Source: Lysinibacillus sp. ZYM-1
Lineage (GTDB): Bacteria; Bacillota; Bacilli; Bacillales_A; Planococcaceae
Direction of reading: 5' to 3'
Length of the DNA stretch: 37,134 nucleotides
Assembly: GCF_001308875.1 (NCBI RefSeq)
Contig: NZ_KQ465144.1
Coordinates: 1 to 37,134 of the forward strand
The notes under the pieces: model-generated
What the model saw: the letters and a program-made list of their open reading frames with translations, nothing else
Databases searched by the model: none
Told to the model about the DNA's origin: nothing
Made by a program: the position numbers and the translations under genes
Part shown: in pieces, positions 25,997 to 34,199 of the stretch
How positions within the stretch are numbered: position 1 is the first letter of the stretch
Layout: the number at the start of each line of letters is the position of its first letter

Positions 25997-27358
25997 GTGA
26001 CCAACGTAACAAGACCAAATTGGCAAGTCAAAGATGAACAATTTGTATGGCACTCCATGAAGCCATACAATCCAAAAGCAACAATGATTGTCCAATCTTC
26101 TAAGGGCGCATGGATTACCGATACTGAGGGAAAACGCTATTTAGATGCTATGGCAGGCTTATGGTGTGTGAATGTTGGCTATGGTCGTGAGGAAATAGCT
26201 AAGGTTGCCTATGATCAATTGCTCGAAAATACGTATACACCGTTATCTGTTGGACATATCCCAGCTATTCAATTAAGCGAAAAGATTAGTGAATTATTAG
26301 GAGATGATTATGTCGTCTTTTTCTCGAATAGTGGCTCAGAGGCAAATGAAGCTGCTTTTAAAATCGCTAGACAATATCATCAACAACAAGGCCATGTCAA
26401 TCGAACGAAAATTATTTCCCGTTATCGTGCTTATCATGGCAGCTCAATGGGAGCCTTAGCCGCAACTGGACAGGCCCAACGAAAATACAAGTATGAGCCA
26501 TTGGCACCTGGTTTTATCCATGTCACACCACCCGACGCGTATCGTGCCAATGAAGACCATATTAAAAGCAAGGATCCATGTGTATTACCATCTGTGCAAG
26601 CAATTGATCATGTTATGACATGGGAAATGTCCGATTCAATTGCTGCTGTGATCATGGAGCCTATCATCACAGGTGGTGGTGTGATCATGCCACATGAAAA
26701 TTACTTGCAAGGGGTAAAAACAGTTTGTGAAAAACATGGTGCTTTGCTAATTGTTGATGAAGTGATTTGTGGCTTTGGGCGCACTGGCAAAGCTTTCGGC
26801 TTCCAAAACTACGGCATCCAGCCTGATATCGTTACAATGGCAAAAGGCTTAACAAGTGCTTATATGCCACTGTCTGCCACAGCTGTTCGCCGTGAAATAT
26901 ACGAGGCTTTTGCGGGGAATGAGGATTACGATTTCTTCCGTCATGTTAACACATTTGGTGGCTCGCCAGCCGCTTGTGCCGTGGCATTGAAAAATATTGA
27001 AATTATGGAAGAGGAAAATTTATTTAGCTATTCGGCTGCACTAGGTGCTACGCTCCTTAAGACCTTACAAGAGCAATTAAAGGAACATCCACATGTTGGG
27101 GATATTCGTGGGAAAGGGCTTTTAATTGGAATAGAGCTTGTACAAGATAAAAATAGCAAAACGCCACTAGATGTCACACTTGTTAATAAAGTCATTGCGC
27201 AATGTAAGGAACAGGGGTTAATCATTGGAAAGAATGGTGTAACTGTTGCAGGCTTTAATAATGTTTTGACGCTATCTCCTCCACTAGTCATCTCCTCAGA
27301 GGAGAAAGATTTCATTGTTGAAAAATTCACTCAAGCCTTACATTCTATAAAATTATAG
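25997..27358 (+). CDS. Class III aminotransferase, probable beta-alanine--pyruvate transaminase
   Basis: A 453-residue PLP enzyme that would move the amino group of beta-alanine (or beta-aminoisobutyrate) to pyruvate or 2-oxoglutarate, giving malonate semialdehyde (or methylmalonate semialdehyde). Visible features are the GLWCVNVGYG N-terminal motif, SNSGSEANEAAFK, YHGSSMGALA, D244 in LIVDEVICGFGRTG that contacts the PLP nitrogen, and K273 in VTMAKGLTSAYMPL that binds PLP. GTG start at 25997 with AAGGAG nine bases upstream. The next gene starts 12 bases later, so they form an operon. Substrate is inferred from context. Confidence 0.88.
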   Translation: MTNVTRPNWQVKDEQFVWHSMKPYNPKATMIVQSSKGAWITDTEGKRYLDAMAGLWCVNVGYGREEIAKVAYDQLLENTYTPLSVGHIPAIQLSEKISELLGDDYVVFFSNSGSEANEAAFKIARQYHQQQGHVNRTKIISRYRAYHGSSMGALAATGQAQRKYKYEPLAPGFIHVTPPDAYRANEDHIKSKDPCVLPSVQAIDHVMTWEMSDSIAAVIMEPIITGGGVIMPHENYLQGVKTVCEKHGALLIVDEVICGFGRTGKAFGFQNYGIQPDIVTMAKGLTSAYMPLSATAVRREIYEAFAGNEDYDFFRHVNTFGGSPAACAVALKNIEIMEEENLFSYSAALGATLLKTLQEQLKEHPHVGDIRGKGLLIGIELVQDKNSKTPLDVTLVNKVIAQCKEQGLIIGKNGVTVAGFNNVLTLSPPLVISSEEKDFIVEKFTQALHSIKL

Positions 27359-27370
27359 GAGGAAAGCTCA

Positions 27371-28891
27371 ATGGTAACGAATACGGACATTCAAGAATTA
27401 GGCCATTTTATCAATGGACAAACAGTTTTAGGAAAAAGTGGACATTTTTCTGATGTATACAATCCAAGCACTGGTTCCGTCATTGCGCGGGTTCCCCTAG
27501 CAACGAAAGAAGAGGTACAAGAAGCCATCAATGCTGCCAAAGAAGCCTTTCCTGCTTGGCGCGCATTATCTGTTGGGAAACGAGCAGAAATTATGCTCAA
27601 GTTTCGTCAATTAATGACAGAAAATATGGATGAGCTCATCGACATGATCTGTACGGAAAGTGGCAAAACCGTGGAAGATGCGAAGGGTGAGATTACACGT
27701 GGTTTAGAATCGGTGGATTTAGCCATCAATGCTCCTCACTTACTAAAAGGTGAATATTCCGTTAACGTTGGTGGTCAAATTAATGCTTATTCTACAAAAG
27801 CTCCATTAGGCGTAGTGGCAGCCATTTCACCATTTAATTTCCCTGTCATGGTACCAATAGCCATTACAAGCATGGCTGTTGCAGTAGGTAACTGCGTAAT
27901 TTTAAAACCTTCTGAGCGAGTTCCTTGCTCAACTCTATATTTATCAGAACTGTGGAAAAAAGCAGGTTTACCAGATGGTGTCTGGACAGTCATTAATGGT
28001 GATAAAGATGTGGTAAATGAACTTTTATCGCATCCAGCAATTGAAGCCATTTCCTTTGTAGGGTCCACTCCAGTTGCCGAAGCTATTTACACAACAGCTT
28101 CTAAATACGGGAAACGTGTTACCGCGCTAGGTGGCGGAAAAAATAATATGGTGGTCATGCCAGATGCCGATTTAGAGCATGTCGCGAATGCCTTTTTAGG
28201 TGCAGCTTATGGTGCGGCATCTCAACGTTGCATGGCACTTTCAACCATTATCCCTGTAGGTGATGATACAGCGAATAAATTAGTGACGATCCTCGCTGAT
28301 AAAATTGCCAAATTAAAAGTGGGACCCTATACAGATTCCGATGTTGATTTTGGCCCAGTTATTACTCAACAATCAAAAGAAGCAATTATTGGTTTTATCG
28401 ATCGTAGCTTAGCGGAAGGAGCTACAATTGTTTGTGATGGACGAAATCCGGCTATTGCCAAGCAATCTAAAGGCTTTTATCTAGGCCCTACCTTACTCGA
28501 CCATGTCAAACCAGGTATGGAGATTTATGAACAAGAGGTTTTTGGGCCAGCACGTAATGTTGTCCGTGTGCAATCCTTGGATGAAGCGATTGCCCTTATA
28601 AATGGACATGAATTAGGTAATGGCGTGACAATTTTTACGAACGATGGTGCAGCTGCTCGTAAATTTACCACAGAAATTGAAGTAGGTATGGTTGGTGTCA
28701 ATGTACCTATTCCAATACCAGTAGGCTATCATAATTTTGGTGGCTGGAAACGCTCAAGATTTGGTGAAGGGCATATGTTTGGTCCGGATCAAGTACGCTT
28801 TTTTACAAAAACCAAGACCATTTCTGAAAAATGGCTGACACAAGGTCATGACGCTACTTCATCCTTTGCCTTTCCAAGCAACCAAGACTAA
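27371..28891 (+). CDS. mmsA: CoA-acylating (methyl)malonate-semialdehyde dehydrogenase
   Basis: A 506-residue aldehyde dehydrogenase of the MmsA/IolA family. It oxidises malonate semialdehyde or methylmalonate semialdehyde with NAD and CoA, releasing CO2 and forming acetyl-CoA or propionyl-CoA. Family features are FVGSTPVAEAIYTTASKYGK, ALGGGKNNMVVMPDAD in place of the usual ELGG motif of other ALDHs, the catalytic C287 in ASQRCMALS, GPVITQQSKE, and PIPIPVGYHNFGGWKRS. AGGAGG with good spacing precedes the ATG. It completes the route from pyrimidine to central metabolism. Two hairpins follow the stop. Confidence 0.92.
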   Translation: MVTNTDIQELGHFINGQTVLGKSGHFSDVYNPSTGSVIARVPLATKEEVQEAINAAKEAFPAWRALSVGKRAEIMLKFRQLMTENMDELIDMICTESGKTVEDAKGEITRGLESVDLAINAPHLLKGEYSVNVGGQINAYSTKAPLGVVAAISPFNFPVMVPIAITSMAVAVGNCVILKPSERVPCSTLYLSELWKKAGLPDGVWTVINGDKDVVNELLSHPAIEAISFVGSTPVAEAIYTTASKYGKRVTALGGGKNNMVVMPDADLEHVANAFLGAAYGAASQRCMALSTIIPVGDDTANKLVTILADKIAKLKVGPYTDSDVDFGPVITQQSKEAIIGFIDRSLAEGATIVCDGRNPAIAKQSKGFYLGPTLLDHVKPGMEIYEQEVFGPARNVVRVQSLDEAIALINGHELGNGVTIFTNDGAAARKFTTEIEVGMVGVNVPIPIPVGYHNFGGWKRSRFGEGHMFGPDQVRFFTKTKTISEKWLTQGHDATSSFAFPSNQD

Positions 28892-28898
28892 TAACAAT

Positions 28899-28926
28899 TC
28901 GCGTAGTCTTTAAAAGGACTACGCGA
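28899..28926 (+). terminator. Hairpin after the dehydrogenase gene
   Basis: TCGCGTAGTC (28899-28908) pairs perfectly with GACTACGCGA (28917-28926), followed by a short TTTC. The T run is poor, so it may act together with the next hairpin. Confidence 0.7.
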
Positions 28927-28938
28927 TTTCTGCCCCCT

Positions 28939-28982
28939 ATTGAAAAAACTGACGAACCATTATGGTCACCAGTTTTTTCAAT
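28939..28982. terminator. Second, bidirectional hairpin terminator
   Basis: ATTGAAAAAACTG (28939-28951) pairs with CAGTTTTTTCAAT (28970-28982). The long A/T stretch within the stem gives T runs on both strands, so it may serve both the dehydrogenase gene and the convergent DUF378 gene. Confidence 0.75.
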
Positions 28983-28986
28983 AGAC

Positions 28987-29319
28987 TTACTTATTTTCTT
29001 TCTTCTCCACTTTTTTCACTTCTGTTGTCTTCTTTACTTCAGTGAAATCCGCTTCTTCCCCAGCCTCCATGCCATAGCTAGGATTTCGATCTATACGATT
29101 GTAAGTATCCACGTCTTCCTCGTCTTCAAATCGCTTCACCAAAATTGGTAAGGTAATTAAACCTGCGATTCCGACAAGTGCGTAAATCCATCGCGATAAA
29201 ACCGCTGTTTGACCACCAAACAAATAAGCCACTAAATCAAATCTAAAGAATCCAATGAGTCCCCAGTTGATTGCCCCAATAATGACTAACACTAATGCAA
29301 TTCTATATAGCACGTTCAT
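28987..29319 (-). CDS. DUF378 membrane protein (YuzA-like)
   Basis: A 110-residue protein with two membrane segments at about residues 5-27 and 40-62. The pattern INWGLIGFFRFDLVAYLFGG, then LSRWIYALVGIAGL, is the DUF378 family signature seen in B. subtilis YuzA. The family has no established function. The C-terminal 45 residues are strongly charged with repeated EVKK units and are longer than in the roughly 70-residue minimal members. AAAGGAGGTG lies correctly before the ATG. Single gene. Confidence 0.85.
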   Translation of the reverse strand: MNVLYRIALVLVIIGAINWGLIGFFRFDLVAYLFGGQTAVLSRWIYALVGIAGLITLPILVKRFEDEEDVDTYNRIDRNPSYGMEAGEEADFTEVKKTTEVKKVEKKENK

Positions 29320-29404
29320 GAGTACACCTCCTTTATCATTTTTACTCCAAGCTAAATTTTTAGCAGAGAGGTGTCATAAGAAGCGATAAAATGATAAAGA
29401 CTAG

Positions 29405-29432
29405 TCATTAAAACCGCCATTTTGACGGTCTT
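29405..29432 (-). terminator. Weak terminator-like hairpin after the ogt gene
   Basis: On the minus strand AAGACCG pairs with CGGTTTT (one G-U pair) and is followed by AATGAC. A short stem, 70 bases past the ogt stop. Confidence 0.4.
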
Positions 29433-29499
29433 ATTTTTTGCAATAACCACTTTTTTATACAGGCTGAAGTGGCGAGGTATCAATAAGTCCTAGGAACCT

Positions 29500-30006
29500 T
29501 TAAGAATGGGCAGCTTTTTTGACATTGCACTTTAAATAGTGGGATTGCTCATGCTGAAGAAGCCATTCTTTACGCCACATCCCACCACCATATCCTGTTA
29601 AAGAACCATTAGCGCCAATGATTCGATGACACGGAACGACGATACTAATATTATTTTTGCCATTGGCACTGCCGACAGCTCTCACTGCTTTTTCATTGTT
29701 AATGATCATAGCAATATCTTTATATGAAGCTGTTTCACCGTAGCCTACGCTAGGTAAAGCATGCCAAACGGCTTGTTGGAAGTCTGTACCTTTAAAAACG
29801 TAGGGGAAAGAAAATTCATGACGTTCACCGATAAAATATTCATGTATTTGCTTCGCACATTCCAGCAGCACTGGAGGAGTATTTTGTTGAGGAACATGAA
29901 CGATCTCCTCTCGCTCTGCAAAATTAATTCCATTGATTGCTGTTTCATTTCCTTCGATTTCAATAATGCCAATTGGTGATTTGTAATCTATATTAAACCG
30001 TTTCAT
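29500..30006 (-). CDS. ogt: Methylated-DNA--protein-cysteine methyltransferase
   Basis: A 168-residue suicide repair protein that transfers the methyl group of O6-methylguanine to its own cysteine. The active site is C126 in VVPCHRIIG; the C-terminal DNA-binding domain has FQQAVWHALPSVGYGETASYKDIA and AVRAVGSANGKN. Length fits Ogt/AdaB. The ATG at 30006 has GGAGG seven bases upstream and overlaps the alkA stop by 14 bases, so it is the last gene of the repair operon. The longer frame from 30066 lies within alkA and is not used. Confidence 0.92.
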   Translation of the reverse strand: MKRFNIDYKSPIGIIEIEGNETAINGINFAEREEIVHVPQQNTPPVLLECAKQIHEYFIGERHEFSFPYVFKGTDFQQAVWHALPSVGYGETASYKDIAMIINNEKAVRAVGSANGKNNISIVVPCHRIIGANGSLTGYGGGMWRKEWLLQHEQSHYLKCNVKKAAHS

Positions 30007-30907
30007 ATAGTGACCTCCATAAATAAAAGGTGGCATAAGCCTGCCAGCCCTGCCAATGTTTCGCATAGCAGGTAATTTCCTCGATTGTAGGTTTTCGTTC
30101 TAAAGCTAATTGCATTTTTAAGGCATTGTGTAAACCAACATCGGCTATTGGAAATGCGTACCGTTCTTGTAAACATTTCATTAGCACATAATCAGCTGTC
30201 CATGCGCCAATGCCACGAATAGCCATTAAACTTTTTTTCATGTCTTCATAGTCTTTTTTTAGACGCAGCAATTCTTTTGTCAATTGGCCATTCGCCATAC
30301 TTTTCGCAATATCAATAATGTACTCCGATTTTCTCTGTGTAAATTGGAGGATTCTCAAATCGCCCACTTGAATGGCAGCTATTTTTTCAGGTGTTGGAAA
30401 TATCCAAAAGCTCTTCCTTTCAAAGACTACGCTCTTCCCAAAATGTTCAACAAATCGCTTTTTAAGCGTATAGGCAAATGTTAAATTAATTTGCTGTCCA
30501 ATAATGGCCCAAACAAGCGCCTCGAATAAGTCAGGTATACCAATTAAACGTAATCCACTATATTTTTCTGTAAGTGGCTGTAAGATATTATCCTTGTTCG
30601 CCATCTTATAAAAACAAGCCAAATCTGTTTCTAAATCAAACCATTCTGTAAGATATTGAACGATGCTTTCTCTTTCATTGGCTGATGGCTGATCCATCGG
30701 AAATTCTACTTTCATTTTATGAGCTTGCTCACTTATTCTACATAAAAATAGCTGATCATTTACCTTTAATAATTTAAAGAGCACATCCACTTCTATATGA
30801 TGGAGAATTTCTTGATTGGATCTCTTTAAAAATGTCCAACACTCTGTAAAATTAAATTCCTTTGGTGGTTCGATTTCTAGATAATCTAGGTGATTTATCC
30901 AGTTCAC
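29993..30907 (-). CDS. alkA: DNA-3-methyladenine glycosylase II
   Basis: A 304-residue base-excision repair glycosylase. Residues 1-115 match the AlkA N-terminal domain; the HhH-GPD part has ALVWAIIGQQINLTFAYTLKK, the helix-hairpin-helix RGIGAWTADYVLM, and the catalytic D256 in FPIADVGL. It removes alkylated bases such as 3-methyladenine. The start is GTG at 30907, with AAGGAG seven bases upstream and 14 bases after the adaA stop; the longer frame would begin within adaA. Position between adaA and ogt points to shared induction by methylating agents. Confidence 0.92.
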   Translation of the reverse strand: MNWINHLDYLEIEPPKEFNFTECWTFLKRSNQEILHHIEVDVLFKLLKVNDQLFLCRISEQAHKMKVEFPMDQPSANERESIVQYLTEWFDLETDLACFYKMANKDNILQPLTEKYSGLRLIGIPDLFEALVWAIIGQQINLTFAYTLKKRFVEHFGKSVVFERKSFWIFPTPEKIAAIQVGDLRILQFTQRKSEYIIDIAKSMANGQLTKELLRLKKDYEDMKKSLMAIRGIGAWTADYVLMKCLQERYAFPIADVGLHNALKMQLALERKPTIEEITCYAKHWQGWQAYATFYLWRSLYETV

Positions 30908-30921
30908 ATCATATCTCCTTC

Positions 30922-31479
30922 CTATGAAAGGTTTCGAAATTCTGTTGGTGAGCAATTTTTCAATCGTCGAAACACTTTATAAAAGTTAGAGGGACTTTGA
31001 AACCCTGTTTCATAGCAAATTTCCAAATTTGTAAAGTCTGTATGTTTTAATAGATGGGCAGCTTTATCAATTCTTATTTTTTCAAGATACGTGCGGGGAG
31101 TCTCCGCTGTTTCTTGTTTAAATAGTCGTTCAAGATGAAATGGACTGATACCAACATGCTCCGCCATATCCTGTAATGTTACCTTGTGTTTATATTCGTG
31201 GATGATAAAAGCCGTTACATTTTGAATCAATTGCGTATGTGGCGAATAATCGATTTCAGGTTGACATCGTTTACATGCCCGATAACCAGCCGCCTCTACT
31301 TCTTGAATATCTTGATAAAATTCAACATTCATCTTTTTGGGTTTTCTTGATTTACAGGAAGGACGGCAATAAATTTTAGTGGTTTTAACCGCCGTATAGA
31401 ATAGCCCATCATAGGTTTGATCACAAGCCATGATTTTTTCCCACTTCTCCTCAAAAGATAAATTGATTGGATTGTCCAC
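30922..31479 (-). CDS. adaA: Methylphosphotriester-DNA methyltransferase and activator AdaA
   Basis: A 185-residue protein with an Ada zinc domain followed by an AraC-type DNA-binding domain, the AdaA half of the E. coli Ada protein. Zinc ligands are C38, C42, C69 and C72; C38 (in YCRPSCKSR) is the methyl acceptor from phosphotriesters, which turns the protein into an activator of its own operon. The AraC part has VTLQDMAEHVGISPFHLERLF and ICYETGFQSPSNFYKVFRRL. There is no O6-methylguanine domain; that function is in the ogt gene two places downstream. GTG start at 31479 with GAGGTG eight bases upstream. 25 bases after the preceding gene. Confidence 0.92.
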   Translation of the reverse strand: MDNPINLSFEEKWEKIMACDQTYDGLFYTAVKTTKIYCRPSCKSRKPKKMNVEFYQDIQEVEAAGYRACKRCQPEIDYSPHTQLIQNVTAFIIHEYKHKVTLQDMAEHVGISPFHLERLFKQETAETPRTYLEKIRIDKAAHLLKHTDFTNLEICYETGFQSPSNFYKVFRRLKNCSPTEFRNLS

Positions 31480-31504
31480 GCATTCTTCACCTCGATTTTA
31501 TAGA

Positions 31505-32272
31505 TTACTCATATAAAGAAGAAGTATCTTGGTCTTTTACTAATTGTGCAGCATGCTGTGTTAAATAGGCAATGATTTTATCTGAAAGAGCATTCCCAAA
31601 ACTTAAACGCCTTACGCCTAAGTCTTTTACGAATTGGCAATTTGTTAAGCCCGGTAAAGAAAGAAGATTGATAGGTGCATCCACATTACTTGTGATAGCT
31701 CTTATTTCATCGACATCTGTTAAGCCTGGGATAAAGACACCACTTGCTCCGCTCTCCACGTAAGCTTTTGCTCTAGTCAAAGTGTCTTCGAGTGGTTGCT
31801 CTAACTGAAAATAAGTATCTGTTCTAGCATTAATAAAGAAATCTTGATAACCACGATTATCTAACATGGCCCTCATGTTTGTAAGTAAATGACTGTGTTC
31901 TGCAAGACTTCTTAATCCTACTTGATTTTTGAATGAATCCTCAATATTAATTCCTGCTACTCCAACATCCGCCGTTCTTAACACATTGTCAATAATACTT
32001 TGTTCATCTTGACCATACCCCGCTTCAATATCCGCAGATACAGGGATGTTCACTTGCTCTGCTATGGCTTGAATAATAGTTAGATGGCGTTGAAAATCGA
32101 TCCGTTCACCGTCTGCATAGCCAAGTGAATTAGCAATACCCCAGCTAGTTGTACCAATCGCCCGAAAACCTGCTTTTTCTAACGTTAATGCTGATAACAC
32201 ATCCCAGGCGTTCCCTAAAAGTAATAGCTCTTGTGAAGAATGTAAATCATTGAATTTCTGAATTTTTGACAA
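31505..32272 (-). CDS. PEP mutase/isocitrate lyase-family enzyme
   Basis: A 255-residue TIM-barrel protein of the isocitrate lyase/PEP mutase superfamily. Visible are LLLGNAWDVLSALTLEKAGF, GIANSLGYADG, VSADIEAGYG (metal-binding acidic residues) and FINARTDTYF. The KKCGH motif of true isocitrate lyase is absent, so it is one of the many small lyases or hydrolases of this family (methylisocitrate lyase, oxaloacetate hydrolase, phosphonopyruvate enzymes); the reaction cannot be told. The TTG at 32272 has GGAGG eight bases upstream; a TTG at 32287 overlaps that site. Only 25 bases and no terminator separate it from adaA, so it may be transcribed with the repair genes. Confidence 0.85.
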   Translation of the reverse strand: MSKIQKFNDLHSSQELLLLGNAWDVLSALTLEKAGFRAIGTTSWGIANSLGYADGERIDFQRHLTIIQAIAEQVNIPVSADIEAGYGQDEQSIIDNVLRTADVGVAGINIEDSFKNQVGLRSLAEHSHLLTNMRAMLDNRGYQDFFINARTDTYFQLEQPLEDTLTRAKAYVESGASGVFIPGLTDVDEIRAITSNVDAPINLLSLPGLTNCQFVKDLGVRRLSFGNALSDKIIAYLTQHAAQLVKDQDTSSLYE

Positions 32273-32426
32273 ATCGAAAGCCTCCAAATGTTTTGTTAGA
32301 ACTCATATTATCAGGAACACTCCATTTATTTCGTCCTCAATCTTGCTGTTATGGTCTAGGAGCTAATTACCTTAAATTTCTAAAAAGAGAGAATTCAACA
32401 AATTATTTATCTACTGAAATTTTGGC

Positions 32427-32432
32427 TATAAT
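32427..32432 (+). promoter_or_regulatory. Possible -10 element of the degraded GGDEF gene
   Basis: A perfect TATAAT 52 bases upstream of the ATG at 32485. No good -35 at 17 bases. Confidence 0.3.
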
Positions 32433-32484
32433 GCCGATCATTTGTTTCGCTTATCATCTAGTAACTGTAGAATAGGAGCTATGA

Positions 32485-32683
32485 ATGTCTGATGAAAAAA
32501 AAATCAGAAAAACCCTGTTATTTATTTGTTTTAGCCTCTCTTTGTTCATCTTTATACCATCCGTCAGGTGCAATGAGCCCAACAGAATTATATCAGGCCA
32601 AACATCTTGGTAAGAACCGTGTGGAATTTTTACTAGATCATATGAATTCAGAGACAAATCAAGAGGCGTCAGCACAATTGTGA
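32485..32683 (+). pseudogene. Remnant of a diguanylate cyclase (GGDEF) gene
   Basis: A normal start (AGGAG, six bases, ATG at 32485) opens a 42-residue frame: a short charged stretch (MSDEKKIRK) and one hydrophobic segment (TLLFICFSLSLFIFIPS), as at the start of a membrane GGDEF protein. The frame ends at TAA 32611-32613. In the +1 shifted frame, 32570-32683 encodes SPTELYQAKHLGKNRVEF, which matches the last helix of GGDEF domains (ALYQAKxxGRNRV), then 17 residues and a stop. The simplest reading is a membrane diguanylate cyclase gene that has lost its middle, leaving both ends and a frame change. A terminator follows. An independent 63-residue gene in the second frame (ATG 32492) is less likely. 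Confidence 0.6.
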
Positions 32684-32698
32684 CGCCTCTTGATCTTT
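32660..32698 (+). terminator. Rho-independent terminator
   Basis: CAAGAGGCGTCA (32660-32671) pairs perfectly with TGACGCCTCTTG (32681-32692), followed by an interrupted T run (ATCTTTATTTT). It overlaps the end of the GGDEF remnant and faces the end of the convergent M20 gene. Confidence 0.85.
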
Positions 32699-32701
32699 AT
32701 T

Positions 32702-34171
32702 TTAGTCATTGACCTCTGATGCATATTGTCTAATGTGTAAAGGTTTTATTTCTCTGGGAATTGGATTTTGATAAACCTCATTCCCTAAACGTTCTTTTAG
32801 TTCTTGTTTTGCTTGCTCCATTAATTGTGGTTGAGCAAGCACTGCCGCAGCAGTAGCAGCCATTACTTTTCCGGCATGAAGCATCCCTTTATGAGCAATG
32901 GCCGTTTTACCCGTTGCAACTGCCTGCCAAGAATGAAGCTGTGTTCCCTGTGCATGACATGTCGTTGTACACTGTACAGTAGGAACAACCCAGCTTACAT
33001 CCCCGACATCTGTTGAACCTGGCATTGTCACATTTGTAAATGCTTGATGATAAGGAAATAAAACCGTCGATAAGGGGGATTCAATTTCTTTTGCTACTAG
33101 CTCTCGATAGGCTGGAATAGCAGCTAGTCCTCCGCCCCGTTTCTCTTGTTCTGAAAGTGTCTCCCTAATTGTAGACGCAAATTCATAGTCCTCTTCGTTA
33201 AACTGCGGAGTACCTAGCTGTGTAAACTGTTCAAACATCACCTGTTGCATAGTATGGTTTGGCACGAGATTTGAACAGGCTTTATCAAAGACTATTTCAA
33301 CCTTCGTTCCTGTCATTAATGCAGCTCCTTTGGCAATTTGACAGACACGCTCATAAATTTCATTTACTTGACTTGTTTTTGGTGCGCGTACTAAATAGAG
33401 AACACTGGCATCAGCCTGTACAATGTTTGGCGATAGTCCACCAGTATTGGTTACCGCATAATGCATACGTGCTTCAGGGATAATATGCTCTCGAAGATAA
33501 TTAACCCCAACGTTCATTAATTCTACGGCATCTAGTGCACTACGTCCTAAATGAGGTGCTTGAGCAGCATGTGCTGAACGCCCTGTAAATTTGAAAGATG
33601 CCTGTACATTCGCTAAAGAGCTCGTACACATCATTAAGTTTCGGTCGGCAGGATGCCAGCATAAGGCAAAATCTACATCATTGAAAAGCCCCGCACGTAC
33701 CATCAATGTTTTACCAGAGCCCCCCTCTTCTGCTGGACAACCATAGTAACGGATTGTACCTGGAATATTGTGTTTTTTCATATGCTCACGTAAAGCAATG
33801 GCTGCTGCAAGTGATCCCGTTCCTAGAAGATTATGTCCACAACCATGTCCATTTCCTCCTTCTTGAATAGCGATCTTAGAGGCAGTACCTGCTTGTTGAC
33901 TTAAACCTGACAATGCATCATATTCTCCAAGGAAGGCTATGACAGGCGTCCCACTCCCATAACTACCGATAAAGGCCGTCTCAAGTTCAGCTACACCTTT
34001 TTCAACATGAAAGCCTTCACTCTCTAAAGCTTTACATAGTAGTTCAACCGATTGAAATTCCTCAAAGCGAATTTCAGCAAAATCCCAAATTTGATTGCTA
34101 ATATTTATTAATTGTTCGCGTTTTTCTTCAATAGTTTTAGAGATTTCTTCTTGATACGTAGACATCATCAT
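32702..34171 (-). CDS. M20-family amidohydrolase (AbgB-like)
   Basis: A 489-residue metal-dependent amidohydrolase of peptidase subfamily M20D, closest in layout to AbgB, a subunit of p-aminobenzoyl-glutamate hydrolase. Features: FLGEYDAL, GHGCGHNLLGTGSLAAA (metal Cys and His), PAEEGGSGKTLMVRAG (Glu pair), CWHPADRN, SAHAAQAPHLGRSALDA of the dimerisation domain, and TDVGDVSWVVP near the C-terminus. It would cleave an N-acyl amino acid or similar amide in the cytosol; the substrate is unknown and no AbgA or AbgT partner is present. GGAG is five bases from the ATG at 34171; ATGs at 34168 and 34165 are equally possible. 28 bases after the MFS gene. Confidence 0.85.
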   Translation of the reverse strand: MMMSTYQEEISKTIEEKREQLINISNQIWDFAEIRFEEFQSVELLCKALESEGFHVEKGVAELETAFIGSYGSGTPVIAFLGEYDALSGLSQQAGTASKIAIQEGGNGHGCGHNLLGTGSLAAAIALREHMKKHNIPGTIRYYGCPAEEGGSGKTLMVRAGLFNDVDFALCWHPADRNLMMCTSSLANVQASFKFTGRSAHAAQAPHLGRSALDAVELMNVGVNYLREHIIPEARMHYAVTNTGGLSPNIVQADASVLYLVRAPKTSQVNEIYERVCQIAKGAALMTGTKVEIVFDKACSNLVPNHTMQQVMFEQFTQLGTPQFNEEDYEFASTIRETLSEQEKRGGGLAAIPAYRELVAKEIESPLSTVLFPYHQAFTNVTMPGSTDVGDVSWVVPTVQCTTTCHAQGTQLHSWQAVATGKTAIAHKGMLHAGKVMAATAAAVLAQPQLMEQAKQELKERLGNEVYQNPIPREIKPLHIRQYASEVND

Positions 34172-34199
34172 TATCACTCCATGTTGTATGTTTTCATTA

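Noticed and set aside
31505..32272. Annotation as isocitrate lyase
   Set aside because: The KKCGH signature is missing and the protein is half the length of isocitrate lyase; only the superfamily can be stated.
32266..32475. Plus-strand 69-codon frame upstream of the GGDEF remnant
   Set aside because: No ribosome binding site, overlaps the start of the PEP mutase-family gene, composition typical of non-coding AT-rich DNA.
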